The position numbers and the translations under genes were made by a program. The notes beneath the pieces are model-generated. The model saw nothing but the letters and a program-made list of their open reading frames with translations. It searched no databases and had not been told where the DNA came from. 64,000 nt of DNA from Labilibaculum sp. GTDB taxonomy: Bacteria; Bacteroidota; Bacteroidia; Bacteroidales; Marinifilaceae. Below, in pieces: positions 18,525 through 26,931 of this stretch; positions within the stretch are counted from its first letter, which is position 1; each line of letters opens with the position of its first letter. The stretch is taken from positions 930,001-994,000 of the forward strand of contig NZ_OY761461.1 of NCBI RefSeq assembly GCF_963664555.1. The letters run 5' to 3'.

Positions 18525-18989
18525 ATGACAGCATTAATTATTGTTCTTCTTATCGTATTTGGTATCGTTCTTTTACTGTTGGAATTTTTGGTAATTCCAG
18601 GAATTACGGTGGCGGCCGTTGGTGGTATTTTAATGATAGTCGGTGGCATTTACATGTCTTATCATCATTACGGAAATTTAGTAGGGCACCTTACTGTTTT
18701 GTCTGCTGTAATTCTTAGTGGGATATCTTTGGTTTTAGCCTTAAAGTCGCAAACGTGGAATAAGATAATGCTAAATACGGAAGTTGATTCCAAAGTTCAA
18801 AAACTGGATGATGAAAATATTACTATTGGTGATGAAGGGATTTGTGTTTCTCGTCTTGCACCAATGGGACAAGTGAAGTTGGATAATAAAATTGTTGAAG
18901 CAAGATCAACGGGAGCTTATGTTGATGAAAAGACAAAGGTTGTAGTTGTAGGTATTGTTGATAAGATTGTAATTGTAAAACCTATTTAA
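18525..18989 (+). CDS. NfeD-family membrane protein
   Basis: A 154-residue NfeD-like protein, short form without the ClpP-like protease domain. It has an N-terminal membrane hairpin ([20 protein letters not shown], then [19 protein letters not shown]), a third hydrophobic segment, and a C-terminal OB-fold with [18 protein letters not shown] and [18 protein letters not shown]. NfeD proteins pair with flotillins or stomatins in membrane microdomains, and the flotillin-like floA follows ten bases after the stop. I start at the ATG 18525 rather than a TTG at 18516. Confidence 0.9.
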   Translation: MTALIIVLLIVFGIVLLLLEFLVIPGITVAAVGGILMIVGGIYMSYHHYGNLVGHLTVLSAVILSGISLVLALKSQTWNKIMLNTEVDSKVQKLDDENITIGDEGICVSRLAPMGQVKLDNKIVEARSTGAYVDEKTKVVVVGIVDKIVIVKPI

Positions 18990-18999
18990 AATAAATCAA

Positions 19000-19977
19000 A
19001 TGGAAATTGGTGCATTAATAATGTTAATTGTCGCCGTTGGGGTTGGAATATATATACTATTCTATTTCGTCCCAGTTGGTCTTTGGTTTTCAGCTCTGTT
19101 ATCAGGAGTTAAAATTTCTTTACTTCAGCTCGTGTTTATGAGATGGAGGAAAGTTCCGCCAAAAGTGATTGTAAGTGCCTTAATTGAAGGGACAAAAGCA
19201 GGCTTGATTTTGAATCGGGATGAACTGGAAGCTCATTATTTGGCTGGAGGTCGTGTCGCTCAGGTAACGCATGCTCTGGTGTCAGCTTCAAAAGCTAATA
19301 TCGATTTGACATTTAAAATGGCCACGGCTATTGATTTGGCAGGTAGAGATGTGTACGAAGCCGTTCAAATGAGCGTTATTCCTAAAGTCATTAATACTCC
19401 TCCTGTAACAGCCGTTTCTAAAGATGGTATTCAGTTAATAGCTAAGGCCAGGGTTACTTTGCGTGCTAATATCCGGCAATTGGTTGGAGGAGCAGGTGAA
19501 GAAACTGTGTTGGCAAGGGTAGGAGAAGGAATCGTATCTTCAATTGGGTCAAGTGAATCTCATAAAACGGTTCTTGAAAATCCTGATTTTATTTCACGTG
19601 TAGTGCTGGAAAAAGGATTGGATGCTGGTACCGCTTTTGAAATTTTATCGATTGATATTGCTGATATTGACATAGGAAAAAATATTGGAGCAGTTTTGCA
19701 AACAGATCAGGCAGAAGCCGATTTGAAAATAGCTCAGGCAAAAGCAGAAGAAAGAAGAGCCATGGCTGTTGCTCTTGAACAGGAAAATAAGGCATTGGCA
19801 CAGCAAATGCGGGCAAAGGTGATTGAAGCGGAGGCAGAAGTTCCCCGGGCAATGGCCGAAGCTTTTCGAAATGGACAACTAGGGATTATGGATTATTACC
19901 GAATGAAGAATATCGAAGCAGATACTAACATGAGGGATAATATTGCAAATCCATCTGATAAAGGGAAAAAGAAATAG
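19000..19977 (+). CDS. floA: Flotillin-like protein FloA
   Basis: A 325-residue bacterial flotillin (former UPF0365). The N-terminal membrane segment (residues ~5-32) is followed by [17 protein letters not shown], the SPFH-like domain with [19 protein letters not shown] and [20 protein letters not shown], and a C-terminal coiled coil rich in EA repeats ([20 protein letters not shown]). It ends in a lysine-rich tail. Flotillins scaffold detergent-resistant membrane domains. The nfeD-floA pair is a widely conserved arrangement, here joined to clpS and a SPOR protein. A terminator follows at 20002-20038. Confidence 0.95.
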   Translation: MEIGALIMLIVAVGVGIYILFYFVPVGLWFSALLSGVKISLLQLVFMRWRKVPPKVIVSALIEGTKAGLILNRDELEAHYLAGGRVAQVTHALVSASKANIDLTFKMATAIDLAGRDVYEAVQMSVIPKVINTPPVTAVSKDGIQLIAKARVTLRANIRQLVGGAGEETVLARVGEGIVSSIGSSESHKTVLENPDFISRVVLEKGLDAGTAFEILSIDIADIDIGKNIGAVLQTDQAEADLKIAQAKAEERRAMAVALEQENKALAQQMRAKVIEAEAEVPRAMAEAFRNGQLGIMDYYRMKNIEADTNMRDNIANPSDKGKKK

Positions 19978-20001
19978 CTAAATTGATATAATTTCAATTG
20001 T

Positions 20002-20038
20002 AACCGGGGAGTATTCATATACTTTCCGGTTTTATTTT
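20002..20038 (+). terminator. Terminator after floA
   Basis: AACCGG-GG-AGTAT and ATACT-TT-CCGGTT form a long stem (20002-20031) with a small internal loop, followed by a T-rich tail. Confidence 0.8.
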
Positions 20039-20133
20039 GGGTAATTTGAAAAAAAAATAAAATGAATCTCATTGATTTATAATTTACTATAATCCAAAGC
20101 GCCGAAATCTTCTATTAATGGGGTGTAAATATT

Positions 20134-20163
20134 TTGCACATCTGAATTTTTTACATACTTTTG
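20134..20163 (+). promoter_or_regulatory. Promoter of the tRNA-Ser/tRNA-Pro cluster
   Basis: TTG at 20134-20136, 19 bases, then TACTTTTG at 20156-20163: an exact Bacteroidota consensus TTG-N19-TAnnTTTG. Transcription would begin about eight bases before the tRNA-Ser. Confidence 0.78.
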
Positions 20164-20177
20164 CTACCGCAAGATCA

Positions 20178-20265
<88 letters not shown>

Positions 20266-20329
20266 AATCTTTTCTATGAAGATAGAAAATGGAGTTGGTG
20301 AAATTTATTTTTCTCTCTCCGTAAATTTT

Positions 20330-20404
20330 CGGGGTGTAGCGTAGCCCGGTTATCGCGCCTGCTTTGGGAGCAGGAGGTCGCAGGTTCGAATCCTGCCACC
20401 CCGA
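20330..20404 (+). tRNA. tRNA-Pro(UGG), copy 1
   Basis: 75 bases with anticodon TGG in CTGCTTTGGGAGCAG. The acceptor arms are CGGGGTG and CACCCCG with discriminator A; the T-arm is GCAGG-TTCGAAT-CCTGC. It is identical to the copies at 20473 and 20609. It lies 65 bases after tRNA-Ser and is followed by a hairpin with a T7 tail. Confidence 0.97.
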
Positions 20405-20415
20405 CGAAAATTTTC

Positions 20416-20443
20416 AGAGGAGTTTAAAAACTTCTCTTTTTTT
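20416..20443 (+). terminator. Terminator-like hairpin between tRNA-Pro copies 1 and 2
   Basis: AGAGGAGTTT and AAACTTCTCT pair with one mismatch, followed by T6. A degenerate form, AGAGGAG...CTTTTCT, follows copy 2 near 20554-20575 and a perfect form follows copy 3. The repeated unit is therefore tRNA plus hairpin. Confidence 0.6.
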
Positions 20444-20472
20444 ATCTAAACAGAGTACCGGAACGAAAGTTT

Positions 20473-20547
20473 CGGGGTGTAGCGTAGCCCGGTTATCGCG
20501 CCTGCTTTGGGAGCAGGAGGTCGCAGGTTCGAATCCTGCCACCCCGA
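20473..20547 (+). tRNA. tRNA-Pro(UGG), copy 2
   Basis: Identical in all 75 bases to copy 1, with the same arms and the TGG anticodon. It is spaced 143 bases from copy 1, start to start. The following spacer has a weakened version of the hairpin found after copies 1 and 3. Confidence 0.97.
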
Positions 20548-20608
20548 CAATATTTAAGAGGAGTTTTAAAGCTTTTCTATTATCAAAAAGAATACCGGAA
20601 TTAAGTTC

Positions 20609-20683
20609 CGGGGTGTAGCGTAGCCCGGTTATCGCGCCTGCTTTGGGAGCAGGAGGTCGCAGGTTCGAATCCTGCCACCCCGA
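20609..20683 (+). tRNA. tRNA-Pro(UGG), copy 3
   Basis: Identical to copies 1 and 2; spaced 136 bases from copy 2. It is directly followed by a perfect terminator hairpin and long T run (20690-20719), which ends the cluster. Confidence 0.97.
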
Positions 20684-20689
20684 CAAAAG

Positions 20690-20719
20690 AGAGAAATCAT
20701 ATGGTTTCTCTTTTTTTTT
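20690..20719 (+). terminator. Terminator of the tRNA cluster
   Basis: AGAGAAA (20690-20696) and TTTCTCT (20705-20711) form a perfect stem, followed by T8. Confidence 0.85.
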
Positions 20720-20744
20720 GTGCAATATATTTTCAAATCGAATA

Positions 20745-20773
20745 TTGAATATATGTTGACTTTCTTACATTTG
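20745..20773 (+). promoter_or_regulatory. Promoter of sdaA
   Basis: TTG at 20745-20747, 18 bases, then TACATTTG at 20766-20773, an exact -7 element. The ATG of sdaA lies 31 bases downstream. Confidence 0.65.
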
Positions 20774-20804
20774 CATTCAACTTACACAATAACAAAACGT
20801 TTTA

Positions 20805-22010
20805 ATGGAATCAATAAAAGAACTTTATCGCATTGGGTATGGGCCTTCGAGTAGTCATACTATGGGGCCTCGGAAAGCTGCAGAACAGTTTTTGTTACGT
20901 CATCCTAAAGCAGATAAATTTGAAGTAACTCTTTTTGGGAGCTTGGCTGCAACAGGTAAAGGTCATTTAACCGGTGTTGCAATTGAAAAAGTATTTGAAG
21001 AGAGAGATTTGAATTTGATATGGAAGCCCGAAGAATTTTTGAAAAAGCATCCTAATGCATTGCGATTTAAAGCTTTTTCAGCATCAGATGGGTTGATTGA
21101 AGAATGGACAGCTTACAGTATTGGTGGTGGTGCAATAATAGATGACAATACTGAGTTGTCTGCCCAGAATATATATGGGTTGACTACAATGGATGCAATT
21201 TTAGAGTGGTGCAAAATCAATAAAAAGCAGCTTTGGGAGTATGTGGAATTGATGGAGGGAGAAAGTATTTGGGATTATCTGGATGAGGTTTGGACTGCAA
21301 TGAAAAAGGCTGTAAAAAGAGGGATGAATAAAGAAGGCGAACTTCCGGGAGGTTTAGAGCTGGAGCGTAAGTCTCATTCGTATCAATTAAAAGCTAAAAC
21401 GTTAAGCGGACCTATGAGGAAACGATCCATGTTGTATTCATTTGCCTTAGCTGTTTCTGAAGAAAATTCCAGTGGCGGTGTAATTGTAACTGCCCCAACA
21501 TGCGGAGCTTGTGGGGTTTTGCCTGCTGTTCTCTACTACCATAAGAAATTCTATAAATTTGGGAAAAAGGATGTGTTGAAAGCTTTAGCAACGGCCGGCT
21601 TAATTGGAAATCTGGTTAAGACCAATGCATCGATTTCGGGAGCAGAAGTTGGTTGTCAGGGAGAAGTGGGGACTGCTTGTGCCATGGCTTCCGGAGCAGC
21701 CACTCAGCTGCATGGTGGAACTGTATATCAGGTTGAATATTCTGCCGAAATGGGTTTGGAACATCATCTCGGTCTTACTTGTGATCCGGTGCTTGGTTTG
21801 GTTCAAATACCATGCATTGAACGCAATGTTTTTGCTGCTGCACGGGCTTTAAATCACAATACCTATGCTTTGCTTTCAGATGGTCGTCATAGAATTAGTT
21901 TTGATCAGGTAACTGAAACAATGATGAAAACCGGACTTGATTTGCCTTACACTTATAAAGAAACATCTCTGGGAGGATTGGCTTCATTAAAGGTCTTTAA
22001 TTATAAATAA
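20805..22010 (+). CDS. sdaA: L-serine ammonia-lyase (iron-sulfur type)
   Basis: A 401-residue single-chain serine dehydratase that turns L-serine into pyruvate and ammonia using a [4Fe-4S] cluster rather than PLP. The beta domain starts with ELYRIGYGPSSSHTMGPRKA, the substrate-binding SSSHTMGP motif. The alpha domain contains VTAPTCGACGVLPAVL (Cys near 233 and 236), GAEVGCQGEVGTACAMASG, and GLTCDPVLGLVQIPC, which together supply cluster and active-site residues. The protein is compact compared with the ~455-residue E. coli SdaA. It has its own promoter at 20745-20773 and a terminator at 22019-22056. The gene has no operon partner. Confidence 0.95.
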   Translation: MESIKELYRIGYGPSSSHTMGPRKAAEQFLLRHPKADKFEVTLFGSLAATGKGHLTGVAIEKVFEERDLNLIWKPEEFLKKHPNALRFKAFSASDGLIEEWTAYSIGGGAIIDDNTELSAQNIYGLTTMDAILEWCKINKKQLWEYVELMEGESIWDYLDEVWTAMKKAVKRGMNKEGELPGGLELERKSHSYQLKAKTLSGPMRKRSMLYSFALAVSEENSSGGVIVTAPTCGACGVLPAVLYYHKKFYKFGKKDVLKALATAGLIGNLVKTNASISGAEVGCQGEVGTACAMASGAATQLHGGTVYQVEYSAEMGLEHHLGLTCDPVLGLVQIPCIERNVFAAARALNHNTYALLSDGRHRISFDQVTETMMKTGLDLPYTYKETSLGGLASLKVFNYK

Positions 22011-22018
22011 TACATAAA

Positions 22019-22056
22019 GAAATGAGCTTGATTGAAGATAGAATCAAGTTCATTTC
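22019..22056. terminator. Bidirectional terminator between sdaA and the M28 pseudogene
   Basis: GAAATGA-G-CTTGATT and AATCAAG-T-TCATTTC form a 14-pair stem with one mismatch around an eight-base loop. Confidence 0.72.
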
Positions 22057-22071
22057 ATTTTAAGTTTAAAT

Positions 22072-23618
22072 CTATTCGAGATCTTTTTCTCTTCTCGCTT
22101 TAAATTCTGATCCGTCTTTCCATTTTGGAAATTCATTTTGATTGGCAAGTTCCCAGCCAACACGGAAAAGCAATCGGGCATCTTCTGCAACACCATCCAA
22201 ATTCCACCACTCTTCATATTCATCAAAAGGTTTGTGGTAATAATTCGCCAGCCAGTCTTTTTCTTTGCCAGACATGTAATCAATGCCTTTTTCCCTGCTA
22301 TCGTTGTTGCCACGGGCAAATAGTGCTGGAACACCTGCACGGGCAAAACTGAAATGATCCGATCGGTAATACATTCCTGATTGAGGATTAGGATCAGGCA
22401 GGATATATCTATCTTGTTTTTCTGCTTCGATTCTTACTATATCTTCCAAATCCGATTGTCGACATAAAAACCTGAACCATTTAGTCCCGATTCTTCTGCG
22501 GAAGGTGCTAAAAAAACAATTGATCGGCGAGGTTGATGAGGCATGGCCTTAAAAGCCCTTGCAATTTCAAACATCCAAGCAAGAGATGTTCCATTATCAA
22601 CAGCGCCGTTGTAGATTGAATCTCCATTGATTTTTGGACCAATTCCAAGATGATCCCAATGTGCAGAATAGAAAATATATTCATCTGACAGATCTGTCCC
22701 TTTTATTATTCCGAGTACATTATGGGTATTATCAAAATGAGCCGAGTTTTTAAAGACTATACTTAATTTCGTATTTAAATCATAACCTGCAAATTCTTTT
22801 TGTTTGGCTGCTTGAATTTCTGTGTCCGGATTCTTATCTGCATCAGCAAATAATTGTTTGGCTGCATTCAGGGTTAGCCAACCTTCAACTAAACATCGTG
22901 ATTGGTAATTATCCTTAGCCTGCTGATATAATTTCGGAACTGATGCCGAATTCAAGACAACGGACCATGGGTATCCAGCAGGTTTGTTTTGATGAATAAT
23001 CAGTATTCCTTTGGCTCCTTGACGAGCTGCCTCCTCGTATTTATATGTCCATCGGCCATAATATGTCATTTCATTGCCTTTAAAAAAACTCTTATCAGTT
23101 GAGCCAAAACCAGGGTCGTTCACCAAAACAACTACGGTTTTTCCTTTAACATTCAGGTTTTTATAGTCGTTCCAGTCATATTCCGGGGCTACAATTCCAT
23201 AGCCTGCAAATACTAAGTCTGATTCTGTTAATACGATTTCATCCTGAATACGTCGGGAGAAGGTGACAAAATCCTCGCCGTAGGTTAGTTTTCTTATTTT
23301 GTAAGGTGATTTTAAACTAAGAAATTGGGGAGGCGTAAGTGATATCTCGACTAATGGAACGTCCTGAAAATAGGATTCCTTGTTGATTGGATCAAGCCCT
23401 ATTTCTTTATACTGCTGAGCGATGTAGCTAATTGTTTTTACTTCACCTTCAGAAAATGGTTTTCGTCCTTGATATTCATCAGATCCTAATTCTTTGATGT
23501 ATTTTATCATTCTTTCAGTTGAAATAACCGATTCTGCTTTTTTTAAGCTTTCATCAGAAGATCTGCATGCCACTGTTAGGCTGGCGATGGATAGTGTTAA
23601 TATTGTTTTTATTCGCAT
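22072..23618 (-). pseudogene. M28-family metallopeptidase lipoprotein, disrupted by an out-of-frame deletion
   Basis: The N-terminal part (23618 down to about 22455) begins MRIKTILTLSIASLTVAC, a lipoprotein signal. It carries a PA domain and the M28 start with metal ligands in SAHWDHLGIG and YNGAVDNGTS and the catalytic SAEESG. It then reads GFYVDNR and stops four codons later. The C-terminal part resumes in another frame with QSDLEDIVRIEAEKQDR and continues to SDHFSFARAGVP (last ligand) and the stop at 22072. In intact relatives about 35-45 residues lie between VDN and the SxLED segment, including the NxD metal ligand. Those residues are gone and the frame is lost, so the product cannot be active. 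I used the ATG at 23618; the longer frame to 23675 has no signal peptide at its start. Confidence 0.82.
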
Positions 23619-23832
23619 ATTGTTTGTTTTGCTTAAAAGTAGAAAACAAAGTTTAATTGCTTGGGACGCATACATATATTGTTTCTAATTTAAATTCTGT
23701 ATTGATAGATTTTATTTTGTCATTTTAATGTAATTCAGCTTGCAGTTGATGATTCAGGCTATCTTGCATTTTAACGGGAAATTTAGAATAGGTCTTACAA
23801 TTTTTGTAGTTTTAAAAAAAAGAAAAATTGTT

Positions 23833-24255
23833 ATGAAATCGAAACGAAAATATCGAACTGTTGAAATGTTGCTAAGAATAGTAACGGCCATTATATTGAT
23901 TCAAACATTGCATTTTAAATTTTCAGGTCATCCTGAGGCTGTTCATATTTTTTCTGTGATTGGAATAGATCCTTGGGGTCGGTTTGGTGTTGGAGCAATT
24001 GAATTGATCGCAGGTATTTTATTTTTCCTACCTAATTTATGGAAAGTTGCTGCTGTAATTACTTCTGGATTGATGCTTGGAGCAATTGGTTTTCATTTAT
24101 TTACCTCGGTAGGTATTGTTGTTGAATATGATGGGACTTCTGATGGAGGCGAATTGTTTGTTATGGCAGTAATCGCGTTGATCTTTAGTTGTATACTAAT
24201 GTATAGGGCTAATTTACCAGAAATGTATAGGAGTTATTTCCCCCAAAGAGATTAG
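23833..24255 (+). CDS. DoxX-like four-helix membrane protein
   Basis: A 140-residue protein with four membrane segments: LLRIVTAIILIQTLHFKFSG, RFGVGAIELIAGILFFLPNL, VAAVITSGLMLGAIGFHLF, and FVMAVIALIFSCILMYRA. The order and the K-F-x-G and GAIELIAGILFFLP motifs fit DoxX/DoxD-like proteins. These are small integral membrane proteins, some of which act in redox or quinone-linked complexes. The ATG at 23833 (MKSKRKYRTVEML) is preferred to in-frame starts further upstream. The gene is followed by 230 bases without features and then the IS3 element, which does not disrupt it. Confidence 0.78.
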   Translation: MKSKRKYRTVEMLLRIVTAIILIQTLHFKFSGHPEAVHIFSVIGIDPWGRFGVGAIELIAGILFFLPNLWKVAAVITSGLMLGAIGFHLFTSVGIVVEYDGTSDGGELFVMAVIALIFSCILMYRANLPEMYRSYFPQRD

Positions 24256-24550
24256 ATTTAATGATAGAAAAGATTTTATATCAAGAGAAATTAGATTGTT
24301 CTTGTAGTAGTTTTTGTGTGCAGCATCAGGAATAATTGATTCGGCACTTTTTTTTAGGATTATTGTTTATGCTATTTTTAATGAGGTTGTCGATCATAAA
24401 ATTCTGACTTCACCAATTGTATTTCTGTTGGTTAACTTTTGGGTCAAATTAATTTACATTGTATGTAACTTAAGAGTCAGGGTAGAGCTTAGTTTAGCCC
24501 CGAAAAAGACTGGAGTAAAATTTCAGATTTAAAACAGTTAAATTTAGGGT

Positions 24551-24859
24551 ATGAAAAGACGTTGGACATTAGAAGAAAAACTAGCCATTTTAAGCGAGGC
24601 AGAAACTGGTAATGTAGTAGAAGTTTGTAGAAGGTATAATGTTAGTACTGGAGCTTTCTATAATTGGAAAAAGAAGTTCGATACTAAGGGAGAAGCTGGC
24701 TTAAGAGTTAAATATGATAACAGCAGTCCAGAGATGAAGAAAGCTGAGGAAGAGATTCGGATTCTACGCAAGCTTTTAGCAGACCGGGAAATAGAATTGG
24801 AAATTCAGAAAGAGCTTCTAAAAAAAAAGTTTGGAACAGACGATCCAAGAAAAATCTAG
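24551..24859 (+). CDS. IS3-family OrfA (helix-turn-helix transposase subunit)
   Basis: A 102-residue OrfA. The N-terminal HTH (MKRRWTLEEKLAILSEAETG and VVEVCRRYNVSTGAFYNW) binds the IS ends. The C-terminal leucine-zipper helix (EEEIRILRKLLADREIELEI) mediates oligomerisation. Near its end a run of nine A (24820-24828) codes KKK. A -1 slip there joins this frame without any stop to the OrfB frame, giving ...LLKKKVWNRRSKKNLVDRF. This is the usual way IS3 elements make the active OrfAB transposase. Unshifted ribosomes stop at 24859 and give OrfA alone, normally a regulator. Confidence 0.92.
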   Translation: MKRRWTLEEKLAILSEAETGNVVEVCRRYNVSTGAFYNWKKKFDTKGEAGLRVKYDNSSPEMKKAEEEIRILRKLLADREIELEIQKELLKKKFGTDDPRKI

Positions 24860-24900
24860 TAGATCGTTTCTTCGAAAAATATACTGCAAGTATCAAAGAT

Positions 24901-25758
24901 TTGTTAAAGTATGTAGGACTCTCTGAGAGTAGTTATTACTATAAAGAGAAGTTAAATGGCAGAAAAGGTGTTTTGCCTAGCAAGCAAACCAAGCATAGTA
25001 ACGATGGCCTGGTTGAAGAAAGGACTGTTGTAGAAGCTATAAAAGGCGTATTGGAGCATGAGTTTATTGATTGTGGTTATCGAATAATGACAAAGTATCT
25101 TCAGCGTAAGGGTTATAAGATCAATCACAAGAAAGTGTACAGAATAATGAGTAATACAGGACTTTTAAAGCCTAATTCAAGAATTAAAAGAAGTGGTGGT
25201 GGGCGCAAGTTCGTAAGATTTAGGAAGGTTCACACAAGCCATCCTATGGAGTGTCTTGAAATGGATATCAAGATGATTTGGATTCCCAATATGGGAAAGA
25301 ACGCTTATCTTTTATCGATAATTGATGTTCATACTAGAAAAATATTAGGTTATACTTTTGCATTCAATGTAAAGCAAAAAGAGGTGATTGAATTATTATC
25401 AACAATTGTCGATGAATATCCAACTCCAGAATCTCTGATAATCAGATCTGATAATGGAAGTCAGTTTATTGCTCGTAATGTGAGAGATTACATTCATTTA
25501 GTCGGGTTTGAACAAGAATTTACTCACGTGGCAACACCTGAAGAAAATGCGCATATTGAAGCATATCATGGTACTTTAAAGAGAGATATCTTTGACAGAG
25601 TCGATTATCGTACTTTCGGTGAAATACAGCAGATTATAAAAAGATATGTGCCATTCTATAATAGTGAAAGATTACATGGTTTACTTGGGAGAATTACTCC
25701 AAATGAAAAGTGGAAGCAGGATCAGCATTTAATTAAAAAGCTAGGGAAAATAGCTTAG
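24901..25758 (+). CDS. IS3-family OrfB (DDE integrase-fold transposase)
   Basis: The catalytic part, 285 residues from an in-frame TTG. The frame is actually open upstream to the A9 run at 24820-24828, so it is probably produced mainly as the OrfAB fusion. It has an HTH_21-like region (IDCGYRIMTKYLQRKGYKIN) and an rve core with the DDE triad: D in ECLEMDIKMIWIP, D in LIIRSDNGSQF, and E in EENAHIEAYHGTLKRD. The end region YNSERLHGLLGRITPNEKW is typical for the family. No frameshift or stop interrupts it, so transposition competence is plausible. Confidence 0.93.
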   Translation: MLKYVGLSESSYYYKEKLNGRKGVLPSKQTKHSNDGLVEERTVVEAIKGVLEHEFIDCGYRIMTKYLQRKGYKINHKKVYRIMSNTGLLKPNSRIKRSGGGRKFVRFRKVHTSHPMECLEMDIKMIWIPNMGKNAYLLSIIDVHTRKILGYTFAFNVKQKEVIELLSTIVDEYPTPESLIIRSDNGSQFIARNVRDYIHLVGFEQEFTHVATPEENAHIEAYHGTLKRDIFDRVDYRTFGEIQQIIKRYVPFYNSERLHGLLGRITPNEKWKQDQHLIKKLGKIA

Positions 25759-25853
25759 TATTATTAAATTTTGACAGAGCCTAAATCGCTCTATAAAAAT
25801 GAAAATTAAAAAATAGAATAAAACTCTAGGATATCAGGGGTCAAAACAGAGCT

Positions 25854-26171
25854 CAATAATATATTTAATTTTAACTTCGCCATATACAGATCCTGCTTAT
25901 CTTTTGGAAAAAATTTAATTTGTGATTAATTATTGTCGAAAGCTGTAGTTCTATACTTGAAAGAGAAAATCTACAGGCAAAATAATATTTTATGAATATG
26001 ATATAAAAAAGAAGTGATCAATTATAAACATACAAATTAGCAGGTTAGTTGATTTCAGAATGATAATCTTTCATGGAATGTGTGATTATTATGTTTAAAT
26101 AAAATTGTTGATTTTTTTGGATTTTAGCTTTATTTGTTTAGATTTGGTGGTTTTGATACGATATATTAAAA
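25854..26171. other. Intergenic stretch right of the IS element
   Basis: 318 AT-rich bases between the target duplication and the TlpA-like gene. I see no ORF with coding character, no hairpin with a T tail, and no exact TTG-N19-TAnnTTTG. It must hold the promoter of the thioredoxin gene at 26172, which I cannot place. Confidence 0.5.
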
Positions 26172-26705
26172 ATGAAAATAGGAATGGCTAAATTATTATT
26201 AACGGGTTTAATTATGGGACTAGTTTTTTCAGGAATGGCACAAACTAAAGATTCCAGAGGGTATATTGTGAAGATAGGTGATATGGCTCCGGATTTTGAA
26301 ATAAATCTAACTGACGGGAGTAAATTGAAGTTGTCAGATTTGAAGGGAAAAGTTGTGATGCTGCAGTTTACGGCTAGTTGGTGCGGGGTTTGTCGCAAAG
26401 AAATGCCGTTTATCGAGAAGGAAATTTGGCAGGAGCACAAAGAGAAGGATTTTGCCTTGTATGCTTTAGATTTTGATGAGTCGCTAGAAAAGGCTGAGAA
26501 ATTAATAGCCACAACAGGAATAACTTATCCGGTGGCATTGGATGAAGGGGCGGAAATATTTACTAAGTATGCACACAGGGAAAGTGGTGTAACCCGTAAT
26601 GTAATTGTTAATAAGGAAGGTAAAATCATTTATCTCACCAGATTGTTTAATCATGAAGAATTTGATGGTATGAAAATGGCGATTGAAGAGGAATTGAAAA
26701 AATAA
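26172..26705 (+). CDS. TlpA-like periplasmic thioredoxin-fold protein
   Basis: A 177-residue exported protein. The signal peptide (KLLLTGLIMGLVFSGMAQ) is cleaved near residue 24. The thioredoxin fold shows KIGDMAPDFEINLTDG and the active site TASWCGVCRKEMPF with C71 and C74. The helix-strand pattern then runs to FTKYAHRESGVTRNVIVNKE, where the cis-Pro of typical members is replaced by T in GVTRN, an unusual but not unknown change. It resembles AhpC-TSA/TlpA-type oxidoreductases (ResA-like), which reduce disulfides or act in cytochrome maturation; the partner is unknown. No operon neighbours. The first ATG is 26172; a second at residue 5 is also possible. Confidence 0.85.
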   Translation: MKIGMAKLLLTGLIMGLVFSGMAQTKDSRGYIVKIGDMAPDFEINLTDGSKLKLSDLKGKVVMLQFTASWCGVCRKEMPFIEKEIWQEHKEKDFALYALDFDESLEKAEKLIATTGITYPVALDEGAEIFTKYAHRESGVTRNVIVNKEGKIIYLTRLFNHEEFDGMKMAIEEELKK

Positions 26706-26819
26706 TTTGGCTTCTAAAAAAAATGCATTTGATGAAATTAATTGCGATTTTTTTAGTGTTTATCCTTTCAGATGCTAAGTCAAGTGGATTTTCTTTTTAT
26801 TTAAAATAAAAGCATGACT

Positions 26820-26917
26820 AAAAAGAAAAAGGGCGGTGACTAGCCGCCCTAAACTACTACTTAAATTTACTTATGAATTAGTACAGTCAATCACCTAAGT
26901 GTTTAATATACTTCCTT
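26820..26917 (-). ncRNA. Candidate small RNA with intrinsic terminator
   Basis: On the minus strand an exact -7 element TATCTTTG (26931-26924) is followed by about 70 bases without a coding frame. Then comes a GC-rich hairpin GGGCGG-CTAGTCA-CCGCCC (26849-26831) ending in TTTTTCTTTTT. The hairpin has no T tail on the plus strand, so it is not the terminator of the plus-strand gene at 26172. This layout describes an independent transcript of about 97 bases. I do not recognise a known RNA family. Confidence 0.5.
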
Positions 26918-26923
26918 CACTGA

Positions 26924-26931
26924 CAAAGATA
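26924..26931 (-). promoter_or_regulatory. -7 element of the candidate small RNA
   Basis: TATCTTTG on the minus strand, exact TAnnTTTG. No TTG is found at the expected -33 position. Confidence 0.4.

Larger units (their letters stand above)
24490..25848 (+). mobile_element. IS3-family insertion sequence, complete
   Basis: A 1359-base element with two overlapping frames. The ends are imperfect inverted repeats: left TAGTTTAGCCCC (24490-24501), right, on the opposite strand, TGTTTTGACCCC (25848-25837). Further similarity follows inside, including CTGGAGT against CTAGAGT. A 5-bp direct repeat GAGCT flanks it exactly (24485-24489 and 25849-25853), as expected for an IS3 target duplication. The intact ends, frames and duplication suggest a fairly recent and possibly still active insertion. 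It landed in an intergenic region and breaks no recognisable gene. Confidence 0.85.

Noticed and set aside
20364-20725. Open frames on both strands across the tRNA-Pro cluster (products with GGRRFESCHP or AGFEPATSC motifs)
   Set aside because: These are translations of tRNA genes and spacers, a well-known annotation artefact; the tRNA structures explain the sequence.
22072-22449. C-terminal part of the M28 gene as a separate small protein
   Set aside because: It begins mid-domain at a TTG and continues the peptidase family alignment, so it is a fragment, not an independent gene.
24314-24532. 72-codon plus-strand frame left of and into the IS element
   Set aside because: It crosses the IS border at 24490 and shows no family features.
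26723-26809. 28-codon hydrophobic ORF after the thioredoxin-like gene
   Set aside because: Short, without a ribosome site, in AT-rich sequence where hydrophobic chance ORFs are common; noted but not called.
26831-26849. GC-rich hairpin as terminator of the thioredoxin-like gene
   Set aside because: There is no T tract on the plus strand and it lies 126 bases after the stop; the T tract is only on the minus strand.
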